A stretch of DNA of 5,368 nt from CAZDCZ01 sp964504155 (GCA_964504155.1 CAZDCZ010000119.1:1-5368); one strand, 5' to 3'; numbered from the stretch's first letter, positions 1-5,364 are shown. Notes: generated by a model not told the origin, from the sequence alone. A program made the numbers and translations.

Positions 1-504
1 ATTAGCGTTTTAATAAAAATTAGAATGCCGGGATCGGTTTTATTTAAACAAAAGCGGGTAGGGCAATATGGTAAATTATTTACTGTTTATAAATTTAGGT
101 CTATGTCTGCTAATCATGGAGGAAGTTCTGTGTCGGTTGCCGGAGAAAATAGAATTACTCCTTTAGGAGCTAAATTACGAAAATATAAATTAGATGAATT
201 GCCGGGGCTGTGGAATGTTTTAAAAGGAGAAATGAGTTTTGTTGGTCCAAGACCAGATGTCCCCGGATATGCCGATAAATTGAAAGGAGAAGATCGGAAA
301 ATTCTTGAGCTTAAACCCGGAATTACCGGACCTGCAAGTTTAAAATATAAAAACGAAGAAGAAATTCTTGCCAAAGTTGAAGACCCTATAAAATATAATG
401 ATGAAGTAATTTTTCCTGATAAAATTAAAATAAATTTGAATTATTATTATCATAATACATTTATTGGAGATATAAAATTGATAATAAAAACTTTGCTTGG
501 TTAA
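1..504 (+). CDS. Undecaprenyl-phosphate sugar-1-phosphate transferase, PglC/EpsL-like (5' end outside window)
   Basis: This is the C-terminal 167 codons of a bacterial sugar transferase (PF02397-type polyprenyl-phosphate phosphoglycosyltransferase). The reading frame is open from base 1. The first ATG in the window, at 25, lies inside the conserved stretch before the KQKRVG motif, so it is not the true start. Visible family motifs, numbered by codon from base 1, are KQKRVG (16-21), YKFRSM (30-35), LDELP (64-68, holding the Asp-Glu dyad that is catalytic in PglC), WNVLKGEMSFVGPRP (71-85) and KPGITG further on. Family members are usually about 200 residues, so only the N-terminal membrane-associated helix should be missing. 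The protein would transfer a sugar 1-phosphate from a UDP-sugar to undecaprenyl phosphate at the inner membrane, starting glycan assembly. The DegT aminotransferase at 2506 suggests a diamino-trideoxy-sugar substrate, but this is inference. The gene ends with three in-frame stops in a row (TAA TAG TAA, 502-510). Confidence 0.93.
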   Translation: MSVLIKIRMPGSVLFKQKRVGQYGKLFTVYKFRSMSANHGGSSVSVAGENRITPLGAKLRKYKLDELPGLWNVLKGEMSFVGPRPDVPGYADKLKGEDRKILELKPGITGPASLKYKNEEEILAKVEDPIKYNDEVIFPDKIKINLNYYYHNTFIGDIKLIIKTLLG

Positions 505-556
505 TAGTAACATATTAATGAAAATGGATTTTAATATGCAAGAACCTTTAGCTCGG

Positions 557-580
557 CTAGCGCCGACATGTTGTTGGTGC
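557..580 (+). repeat. REP-like hairpin, copy A
   Basis: This is a 24-base unit with parts in order: CTAG (557-560), CGC (561-563), left arm CGACA (564-568), loop TGT (569-571), right arm TGTTG (572-576) and GTGC (577-580). The folded stem runs from G560-C580 inward and includes G.T wobbles at G562.T578 and G565.T575. A 559-581 A-T pair can extend it. It lies 77 bp upstream of the RAYT-remnant start codon, in the same orientation. Copies B, C and D share the frame but have different inner arms. A 5' tetranucleotide ahead of a hairpin is the usual architecture of REP sequences recognised by RAYT transposases. That CTAG plays this role here is inference. Confidence 0.72.
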
Positions 581-657
581 TTATTAACGGCAAATATTCT
601 GTGTTAATACTTGTTGTTATTTTCATTTATGTTTATTCTTTTGTTTATATTTGATTT

Positions 658-855
658 ATGTCTGATAAATATAAGATATGAGATAAGGATAAAGCATACT
701 TTATAACAGCAACAACGGTAGATGTATTTACTCGCCCAAATCATAAAAAACTTATAATTGATTCGTTGCAATATTGTATAAAGAATAAAGGTTTGATTGT
801 TTTTGCCTATTGTTTAATGCCAAGTCATTTACATATGATATGCAAGGCAGAAGGC
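658..855 (+). pseudogene. Broken REP-associated tyrosine transposase (RAYT, Y1/HUH family), N-terminal remnant
   Basis: In the frame of ATG 658 the translation starts MSDKYKI, meets a TGA stop at 679-681, then continues as recognisable RAYT sequence: AYFITATTVDVFTR, later GLIVFAYCLMPSHLHMI. The His-Leu-His at 826-834 is the HUH metal-binding motif of Y1 transposases (PF01797 type; usual context MPNHVHLI). Bacteroidota relatives commonly read TVxWxDVF where this copy reads TVDVF, suggesting a 9-base in-frame loss near 718-723. Family similarity stops at about 855, next to hairpin B. The C-terminal half with the catalytic tyrosine and the usual H-x-NPV region is not visible, so only about 66 codons remain of a protein normally near 170-200. 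An intact RAYT nicks and joins single-stranded DNA at REP hairpins. This copy cannot make a working enzyme. The stop codon, apparent deletion and truncation are all read directly from the bases, while the family call rests on motif memory. Confidence 0.8.
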
Positions 856-858
856 CAG

Positions 859-882
859 CTCGCGTGGACATGTTGTCCGTGC
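859..882 (+). repeat. REP-like hairpin, copy B, abutting the transposase truncation
   Basis: This is a 24-base unit: CTCG (859-862), CGT (863-865), left arm GGACA (866-870), loop TGT (871-873), right arm TGTCC (874-878) and GTGC (879-882). The stem is continuous from G862-C882 inward, with G864.T880 and T865.G879 wobbles. It begins 3 bp after the last recognisable RAYT codon. Together with copy C, which points the opposite way 69 bp further on, it forms an inverted pair like those of bacterial interspersed mosaic elements. Confidence 0.72.
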
Positions 883-951
883 ACAAGCAAGGTAAGATGT
901 AAAGTGAGATGAAAAGAATAAAAGATGAAATTAAAGTGATGGAAAAGATTG

Positions 952-976
952 GCACGGACGTGGACGTCCGCGCCAG
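952..976 (-). repeat. REP-like hairpin, copy C, inverted relative to A, B and D
   Basis: Read on the minus strand the parts are CTGG, CGC, left arm GGACG, loop TCCA, right arm CGTCC and GTGC, 25 bases in all because the loop is 4 rather than 3 bases. The minus strand shows the same G.T wobble in the outer stem as the other copies. On the plus strand the same position would be an A.C mismatch, so the minus strand is the better-folding one. It is followed immediately by the 8-mer CCAGCAGG (973-980, overlapping the unit) and then by the first 48-bp repeat copy. Confidence 0.7.
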
Positions 977-989
977 CAGGAAACATACT

Positions 990-1037
990 GAATTTTAGTA
1001 GTTATGCGGATTTTAGCAGATTTTTACAACTTTCTAA
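990..1037 (+). repeat. 48-bp repeat, copy 1: two direct 12-mers at an 18-bp period
   Basis: The first part contains GAATTTTAGTAG (990-1001), a TTATGC spacer and GGATTTTAGCAG (1008-1019), so two near-identical 12-mers are spaced 18 bp apart. Bases 992-1024 are identical over 33 positions to 3805-3837, and similarity continues to the end of the repeat with one T indel and one C/T change. This copy ends 56 bp before the ATPase start. No coding role is supported. A transcription-factor or nucleoid-protein site, or a short non-autonomous mobile element, are the options I see. Confidence 0.85.
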
Positions 1038-1047
1038 AAAAATATCA

Positions 1048-1091
1048 CTTACTTTGTGTTATAAATATAGGAAATTAACCCTTACTTTGTG
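1048..1091 (+). repeat. Pair of 11-bp direct repeats just upstream of the ATPase gene
   Basis: CTTACTTTGTG occurs at 1048-1058 and again at 1081-1091, a 33-bp period, or about three helical turns. The second copy ends 2 bp before the ATPase ATG. Each contains TACTTTG, which resembles the Bacteroidota -7 element TANNTTTG with one base missing. They could be operator half-sites for control of the ATPase gene, or chance in AT-rich DNA. There is no direct evidence for either. Confidence 0.4.
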
Positions 1092-1093
1092 CA

Positions 1094-2446
1094 ATGTATA
1101 ATCGGAAAGCTATAGAATATCTTATAAAATGGTCGAAAAAAAACGAACGTAAACCTCTAATTTTAAGAGGGGCAAGACAAGTTGGAAAAACAACACTTGT
1201 TAATAATTTTTCTGAGAATTTTAAACAATACATATATCTTAACTTAGAAGAAACTGAGGACAAACAAATTTTTGAACAAAACTATTCCTTTGAAAATCTT
1301 TTATCAGCTATATTTTTTATTAAACAAAAAGAAAAAAAAGTAAAAAGCACACTTATATTCATTGATGAAATTCAGAATTCTGCCGAAGCTGTTAAGCAAT
1401 TGCGTTATTTTTACGAAAAGGCTCCAGATATATATGTTATAGCAGCAGGTTCTTTGCTTGAAACTTTAATGAGTAAAAATATTAGTTTCCCTGTAGGAAG
1501 AGTTGAATACTTGTTTTTGCAAGCTTTTTCTTTTGAAGAATATTTATGGGCAATTAATAATAAAACCCTTGTTGAACTGTGGAATAAAATACCTTTACCT
1601 GAGTATGCACACAATAAACTTCTATCTACCTTCAATACTTACTCTTTAATTGGCGGAATGCCTGATATTATAAAAAACTATATAGAAAATAATGATATTG
1701 TAAGTCTTAATAGCTTATATGAAAGTCTAATTGTTTCTTATCTTGATGATGTTGAAAAATACGCCCAAAGTAAAAAAGAAGCAAAAATTATACGTTTTGT
1801 AATAAAAAACGCATTTTTTGAAGCAGGTAACAGGATAAAATTTAACGGTTTTGCAAAATCAAATTATAAATCACGTGAGATTGGCGAAACAATAGCAATA
1901 CTTGAAAAAACACACTTGCTTAAACTAATATATCCAACTACAAATATTCAACTTCCAATTGTTTCAGACACAAAAAAATCACCCAAATTACAAATACTTG
2001 ATACAGGATTAGTAAATTATTTTGCAGGCTTACAGCAAGAAATTTTCAACTCTAATGATATTCAAAAAGTTTATAAAGGTAAAATTGCTGAACATATTGT
2101 TTCGCAAGAATTAAAATACGCTTTTCCGTCAATATTACATGATTTACATTTCTGGGTAAGAGAAAAAAAACAATCAAATGCCGAAGTTGATTTTGTAATC
2201 CCATTTGATGGCAAACTTATTCCAATTGAGGTTAAATCCGGAGCAACAGGACGATTACGCTCATTGCACCAATTTATTGATTTAGCACCGCATAATTTAG
2301 CAGTAAGAATTTATGCCGGAAAAATAAGAATAGAAAAAGCAAAGAGCATTACAGGAAAGCAGTTTTATTTATTAAATTTACCTTATTATCTAACATCAAA
2401 AATAAAAGAATATTTAAAATACTTTGTTGATACAATAGAACAATAA
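1094..2446 (+). CDS. AAA_14/DUF4143 family ATPase with PD-(D/E)XK-like C-terminus
   Basis: This 450-residue protein belongs to the large, poorly understood family of prokaryotic ATPases with an N-terminal AAA_14 domain and a C-terminal DUF4143 domain. Walker A is GARQVGKT (26-33), Walker B is TLIFIDEIQ (86-94, with D91 and E92), the sensor-like AAGSLLE is at 117-123, a conserved FPVGR with a possible arginine finger at R136, and GGMP at 187-190. The C-terminal part has E333, AEVDF (363-367) and IEVKSG (378-383), the spacing of a PD-(D/E)XK nuclease core. The full length matches the family, and the start opens with the usual MYNRKxxEYLIKW-type segment before RKPLILRGARQVGKT. No Shine-Dalgarno is seen, as is common in this phylum. 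It has no evident role in glycan synthesis. Such genes are scattered and mobile across genomes, and this one sits beside transposase debris between two sugar genes, so I infer a later insertion. The cellular function is not known. Confidence 0.92.
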   Translation: MYNRKAIEYLIKWSKKNERKPLILRGARQVGKTTLVNNFSENFKQYIYLNLEETEDKQIFEQNYSFENLLSAIFFIKQKEKKVKSTLIFIDEIQNSAEAVKQLRYFYEKAPDIYVIAAGSLLETLMSKNISFPVGRVEYLFLQAFSFEEYLWAINNKTLVELWNKIPLPEYAHNKLLSTFNTYSLIGGMPDIIKNYIENNDIVSLNSLYESLIVSYLDDVEKYAQSKKEAKIIRFVIKNAFFEAGNRIKFNGFAKSNYKSREIGETIAILEKTHLLKLIYPTTNIQLPIVSDTKKSPKLQILDTGLVNYFAGLQQEIFNSNDIQKVYKGKIAEHIVSQELKYAFPSILHDLHFWVREKKQSNAEVDFVIPFDGKLIPIEVKSGATGRLRSLHQFIDLAPHNLAVRIYAGKIRIEKAKSITGKQFYLLNLPYYLTSKIKEYLKYFVDTIEQ

Positions 2447-2505
2447 ATTTGAAATTTAACCTGTTTTACAGAACTTTAGTATAATTTATAAAATAAAAAA
2501 AATAA

Positions 2506-3642
2506 ATGAAAAATAAAATATGGCTATCGTCTCCACATATGAGTGGGAATGAACAAAAATATGTAAACGAAGCTTTCGATACTAATTGGATTGCTCCTTT
2601 GGGTACAAATGTTAATGGTTTCGAGAAAGATTTACAAGAATATTTGAAGATTGATAATGCCGCAGCATTAAGTTCCGGCAGTGCAGCTATTCATTTAGCA
2701 TTAATTTTACTTGGTGTGGTAGCCGGCGACGAAGTAATTGCTTCTTCGTTTACTTTTTCGGCAACAGTTAACCCTATAACTTACCAAGGCGCTATACCTG
2801 TTTTGGTAGATAGTGAAGTTGATACATGGAATATGGATCCGGTTTTGTTAGAAAAAGCTATTATCGATAGAATTAATAAAGCTAAAAAACCGAAAGCAAT
2901 AATTATAGTTCATTTATACGGAATGCCGGCTAAAATAGAAGAGATACGACTTGTTGCCGATAAGTATAATATTCCCATAATTGAAGATGCTGCCGAAGCT
3001 TTGGGTAGTTCTTATAAGGGACAAAAACTTGGTACTTTTGGCGATTTTGGTATTTTATCGTTTAATGGGAACAAGATAATAACAACATCGGGAGGAGGAG
3101 CTTTGGTAGCAAAAGACAAAAATGCTATCGATAAATCGCGATTTTTAGCTACTCAGGCACGCGATGATGCACCCCATTATCAGCATTCGCATGTTGGGTA
3201 TAATTATCGTATGAGTAATGTTGTTGCAGGTATCGGGCGTGGACAAATGATAGTTATTGACGAGAGAGTAGAACAACGTAGAGCAAATAATAGCTTTTAT
3301 CACGAGTTTCTTGATAGTATTGAAGGAATTACTTTTCTTGAAGAACCAAACGATGATTATTTTTCGAATTATTGGTTAACAACAATTTTAGTAGATGCCA
3401 GTAAAACCGGAGGGCTTACCCGAGAAGATATCAGATTAGCTTTAGAAAAAGAAAATATAGAAACCCGACCATTATGGAAGCCTATGCACTTACAACCAGT
3501 TTTTGAGAAATATCCGGCTTATGTAAATGGTGTTTCTGAAAAACTTTTCGATGATGGATTATGTTTGCCGTCAGGTTCAAATTTAAGTGCGAACGATAGA
3601 ACTCGAATAAAAGATGCTTTATTGAAAGCCTTGAAGAAATAA
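2506..3642 (+). CDS. DegT/DnrJ/EryC1 PLP-dependent sugar aminotransferase, EpsN/PglE-like
   Basis: This 378-residue protein is a complete family member. It opens with IWLSSPHMSGNEQKYV and the NWIAPLG segment typical of PglE/EpsN-type enzymes. SSGSAAIHLAL (56-66) forms the phosphate-binding region, IIEDAAEALG (158-167) supplies D161 for the PLP ring nitrogen, and SFNGNKIITTSGGG (185-198) carries the Schiff-base lysine K190. NYRMS (233-237) and RPLWKPMHLQP (321-331) are further family motifs. The likely reaction is glutamate-dependent amination of a UDP-4-keto-6-deoxy-HexNAc to the 4-amino sugar, in the cytoplasm. The exact substrate is inferred from resemblance and from the PglC-like transferase upstream. 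In EpsL-EpsM-EpsN type clusters an acetyltransferase lies between these two genes, but none is present here. The 59-bp gap after the ATPase shows no clear terminator. TATAAT occurs at 2480-2485 but has no well-spaced partner, so the gene may rely on read-through. Confidence 0.93.
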   Translation: MKNKIWLSSPHMSGNEQKYVNEAFDTNWIAPLGTNVNGFEKDLQEYLKIDNAAALSSGSAAIHLALILLGVVAGDEVIASSFTFSATVNPITYQGAIPVLVDSEVDTWNMDPVLLEKAIIDRINKAKKPKAIIIVHLYGMPAKIEEIRLVADKYNIPIIEDAAEALGSSYKGQKLGTFGDFGILSFNGNKIITTSGGGALVAKDKNAIDKSRFLATQARDDAPHYQHSHVGYNYRMSNVVAGIGRGQMIVIDERVEQRRANNSFYHEFLDSIEGITFLEEPNDDYFSNYWLTTILVDASKTGGLTREDIRLALEKENIETRPLWKPMHLQPVFEKYPAYVNGVSEKLFDDGLCLPSGSNLSANDRTRIKDALLKALKK

Positions 3643-3646
3643 AAAG

Positions 3647-3673
3647 AAATAGGATTATAAAGGCTTATTTTTT
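3647..3673 (+). terminator. Weak terminator-like hairpin after the aminotransferase
   Basis: AAATAGG (3647-3653) can pair with CTTATTT (3664-3670), with one G.T wobble, around a 10-base loop, and a run of six T ends at 3673. The stem is AT-rich and the T run overlaps its 3' arm, so it is a poor intrinsic terminator at best. It begins 4 bp after the aminotransferase stop codon. Confidence 0.22.
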
Positions 3674-3686
3674 AGAAAATCTTGTT

Positions 3687-3721
3687 TTTGATGTAAATTC
3701 AATGAATAATAAATAAATTTG
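3687..3721 (+). promoter_or_regulatory. Candidate Bacteroidota-type promoter upstream of the O-antigen ligase-like gene
   Basis: TAAATTTG (3714-3721) is an exact match to the Bacteroidota -7 consensus TANNTTTG. TTTG (3687-3690) could be the -33 element, but the gap of 23 bp is a little longer than the usual 19-21. Transcription would start near 3727 and leave a leader of about 145 bases containing the second 48-bp repeat copy. The motif match is seen directly and its use is inferred. Confidence 0.35.
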
Positions 3722-3802
3722 CAGAAAAAAAAACTAACAGCTTTGTTTTAATAAAAAAAATACATTTTAAATACCTGATAATTTTGCTGTTAAAAACCTG
3801 CT

Positions 3803-3849
3803 GGATTTTAGTAGTTATGCGGATTTTAGCAGATTTTACAATTTTCTAA
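3803..3849 (+). repeat. 48-bp repeat, copy 2: two direct 12-mers at an 18-bp period
   Basis: GGATTTTAGTAG (3803-3814), spacer TTATGC and GGATTTTAGCAG (3821-3832) are followed by a T-rich tail matching copy 1. It ends 22 bp before the start of the O-antigen ligase-like gene. It is preceded directly by CCTGCTGG (3797-3804), the reverse complement of the 8-mer that follows hairpin C. AAAACCTGCT (3793-3802) can pair with AGCAGATTTT (3828-3837) with one mismatch, so this copy could also fold as a hairpin with a 25-base loop. Confidence 0.85.
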
Positions 3850-3871
3850 TTTTTTAATACAATTTAATTTT

Positions 3872-5089
3872 ATGCATAAAATTATAAATAATATTAAGTT
3901 AGGTTTTCTCTTAATATTTTTTTTATTCTTATTTATTTCTTTTCAAAATATAAAATATTCTTTAGCCGGTTTAATTTTCATTAGTTTATTTACAATACAG
4001 TATGGCAAAATAAAGATAAAAACATTAAAATATACAATTCCTTTACTGGTTTTGTTTTTTGTAAATATAATTTCCTTATTTTATTCCGATAATATTGGGC
4101 TTGGTTTTCGTACTATCGATACACAATTATCTTTACTCTTATTACCAATACTTATTAGTTTCGATAGCGAGTTTTATTTTAATAATAAGCAAAAAATTAT
4201 TAAGGGCTTTATAATAGCATCTATTATTGCGATTCTTGTTTTTATAATTTTATTTATTCAGTCAGGAAATATTCATAGGTTAATAAATAGCTTAGAAAAA
4301 TATAATTTATTTGCAGTAATTCGTTGGTATAACGTGATAAATTCTCAGCATCCTACGTATATTTCTTTATCTTTCTTATTTTCTATTATTTTAATTATAC
4401 ATTCGTATAATAAAGAAGATAAATGTTTTTTTATTGTTTTAAAGTTAATTGGAATATTAGTAATATTAATTGCTATATTTCTTTTAAATTCTCGAGCAAT
4501 TTTACTAAGTACATTTTTTGTGTTTATTTATTACACAATAAAATTTTTAGCCGAACATAAGCGTATTTATATATATATATCCCTTATTCTATTATTATCT
4601 GTATTTTCTTATATAATTGTAAATTCCAGATTTCATAAAAATATAGAGCAAATAGAACAGGGTGTAAGTACCGAAAATTATGAAAAAGTTGATATTCGTA
4701 TTTCATTATGGAAAGATGCCTATATAATGTGGAAAGAAAAACCACTATTTGGTTATGGAATAGGTGATGCAAAAATAAAATTAATTGATGTACATAAAAA
4801 TCGAGATATTAAAATTGCGTTTAAGGAAAGGTATAACTGTCATAACCAATTTCTCGAAACAGCAACTCAAACGGGTGTTGTTGGTTTAATTGTTTTATTA
4901 TTAGTTTTTGCAATACCATTTTATCAGGCTATAAAGAAGAAGCAAGAATTATTGTTTTTATTTTTAAGTATATGTTTTATTAATTTCTTATTTGAATCGA
5001 TGTTGCAGCGTATAGCAGGAGTTGTGTTCTTTGCTTTTTGGTACAGCTTTTTATGGTTTGTATATTATAGAGATGATAATAAGGAATAA
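3872..5089 (+). CDS. O-antigen ligase / polymerase-like polytopic membrane protein (WaaL/Wzy type)
   Basis: This 405-residue protein is strongly hydrophobic, with about ten to twelve predicted membrane segments. They fall near residues 9-24, 30-43, 54-71, 84-97, 112-130, 162-178, 187-205, 208-226, 231-250, 334-352, 358-373 and 380-398. A large hydrophilic loop spans about 251-333, as expected for the periplasmic loop of O-antigen ligases (PF04932 type). Conserved spots include NSQHPTY (157-163, H160), NSRAILL (206-212, R208), RISLWKDA (276-283), FGYGIGD (293-299) and CHNQFLE (323-329), followed by TGVVGL and a late ESMLQR (375-380). The role is joining lipid-linked glycan, either polymerising repeats (Wzy) or transferring glycan to an acceptor (WaaL). 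Sequence alone does not separate the two. No signal peptide is needed, as the first helix anchors it. The gene ends with three consecutive TAA codons (5087-5095). Confidence 0.87.
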   Translation: MHKIINNIKLGFLLIFFLFLFISFQNIKYSLAGLIFISLFTIQYGKIKIKTLKYTIPLLVLFFVNIISLFYSDNIGLGFRTIDTQLSLLLLPILISFDSEFYFNNKQKIIKGFIIASIIAILVFIILFIQSGNIHRLINSLEKYNLFAVIRWYNVINSQHPTYISLSFLFSIILIIHSYNKEDKCFFIVLKLIGILVILIAIFLLNSRAILLSTFFVFIYYTIKFLAEHKRIYIYISLILLLSVFSYIIVNSRFHKNIEQIEQGVSTENYEKVDIRISLWKDAYIMWKEKPLFGYGIGDAKIKLIDVHKNRDIKIAFKERYNCHNQFLETATQTGVVGLIVLLLVFAIPFYQAIKKKQELLFLFLSICFINFLFESMLQRIAGVVFFAFWYSFLWFVYYRDDNKE

Positions 5090-5184
5090 TAATAAATGAT
5101 TTTTTTATAAAATAGAGTAATTCTGGATCACTTTCATTTTTTGGTGGAGTAGAATTTTTTAAGCATATATTTTGGCTACACCCA

Positions 5185-5208
5185 CTAGCGCGCGTTTGTA
5201 ACGCGTGC
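5185..5208 (+). repeat. REP-like hairpin, copy D
   Basis: This is a 24-base unit: CTAG (5185-5188), CGC (5189-5191), left arm GCGTT (5192-5196), loop TGT (5197-5199), right arm AACGC (5200-5204) and GTGC (5205-5208). Outer parts and loop are identical to copy A, while the inner arms are entirely different yet complementary. It is preceded by GGCTACACCCA (5174-5184). It lies 95 bp after the O-antigen ligase-like gene with no transposase nearby in the window. It could also act as a transcript-end hairpin, though only A-rich DNA follows on this strand. Confidence 0.72.
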
Positions 5209-5233
5209 AACAAAAAAACAAGGAAAGGTAAAA

Positions 5234-5290
5234 AATGATTAATATGTAATGATTAATTTTACTTTGACAGATTATGTTTTAACATAAAAT
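5234..5290 (+). promoter_or_regulatory. Possible regulatory patch: direct repeat, TTGACA and palindrome
   Basis: AATGATTAAT is repeated at 5234-5243 and 5248-5257 (14-bp period). TTGACA follows at 5264-5269, then a 7-bp inverted repeat TTATGTT (5272-5278) and AACATAA (5281-5287), with TAAAAT at 5285-5290. The arrangement resembles operator sites around a promoter for a gene to the right of the window, but the 15-bp spacing is short and the -35/-10 pattern is not the usual one for Bacteroidota. Confidence 0.2.
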
Positions 5291-5306
5291 CAACCTGTTT
5301 TTACCC

Positions 5307-5364
5307 TTGCCCCTAAAGGGAACAGATTGATTTTTTAGTTTTCTCCCTTTAGGGTTAGGGGCAA
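5307..5364. repeat. GC-rich imperfect inverted repeat at the window edge
   Basis: The left arm TTGCCCCTAAAGGGA (5307-5321) pairs with the right arm, TCCCTTTAGGG (5344-5354) followed by TTAGGGGCAA (5355-5364). The right arm carries 6 extra bases, so the left arm looks like a copy with a 6-bp deletion. CCCTAAAGGGA and TCCCTTTAGGG alone form a perfect 11-bp stem over a 22-base AT-rich loop. A-rich DNA follows on the right. It may be a bidirectional terminator or an intergenic repeat element that continues past base 5368. Confidence 0.6.

Larger units (their letters stand above)
505..1093. other. 589-bp repeat-rich region without an intact gene
   Basis: No intact coding sequence is supported here. 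The stretch holds a REP-like hairpin (557-580), a broken RAYT transposase (658-855), a head-to-head hairpin pair (859-882 and 952-976), one copy of a 48-bp repeat also found at 3803-3849, and an 11-bp direct repeat just before the ATPase start. A TANNTTTG match (TATATTTG, 646-653) lies only 4 bp before the transposase ATG, with no well-placed upstream TTTG, so I do not call it a promoter. The region reads as a graveyard of small mobile elements inside a polysaccharide locus. Confidence 0.75.

Noticed and set aside
25..504. ATG at 25 as the start of the sugar transferase
   Set aside because: The frame is open to base 1 and the codons before 25 read as family-like hydrophobic sequence, so the gene begins outside the window.
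526..539. Possible third, shortened copy of the GGATTTTAG repeat
   Set aside because: Only GGATTTTA and TATGC match, which is too little in AT-rich DNA.
518..607. 29-codon open frame on the plus strand
   Set aside because: It runs straight through hairpin A and has no recognisable protein features. The codons are those of the palindrome.
752..955. Minus-strand open frame of 67 codons
   Set aside because: It is antisense to the RAYT remnant and hairpin B, with no family features.
909..998. 29-codon open frame starting MKRIKDEIK
   Set aside because: It reads through hairpin C and into the 48-bp repeat. The first part might be decayed RAYT sequence, but I cannot support it.
984..1095. Frame reading DFSRFLQLSKKI, vaguely like the central part of RAYT proteins
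   Set aside because: The same bases recur at 3803-3849 where no transposase exists, so the resemblance is more likely chance within the repeat.
2480..2485. TATAAT as a promoter for the aminotransferase
   Set aside because: No partner element lies at a suitable distance upstream and it does not fit the Bacteroidota consensus.
990..3849. CRISPR-like array from the repeated units
   Set aside because: There are only two 48-bp copies nearly 3 kb apart, and the 12-mers within each have a 6-bp spacer, which is not CRISPR architecture.
4980..5213. Minus-strand open frame of 77 codons
   Set aside because: It overlaps the end of the O-antigen ligase-like gene and begins in hairpin D. It has no recognisable protein features.
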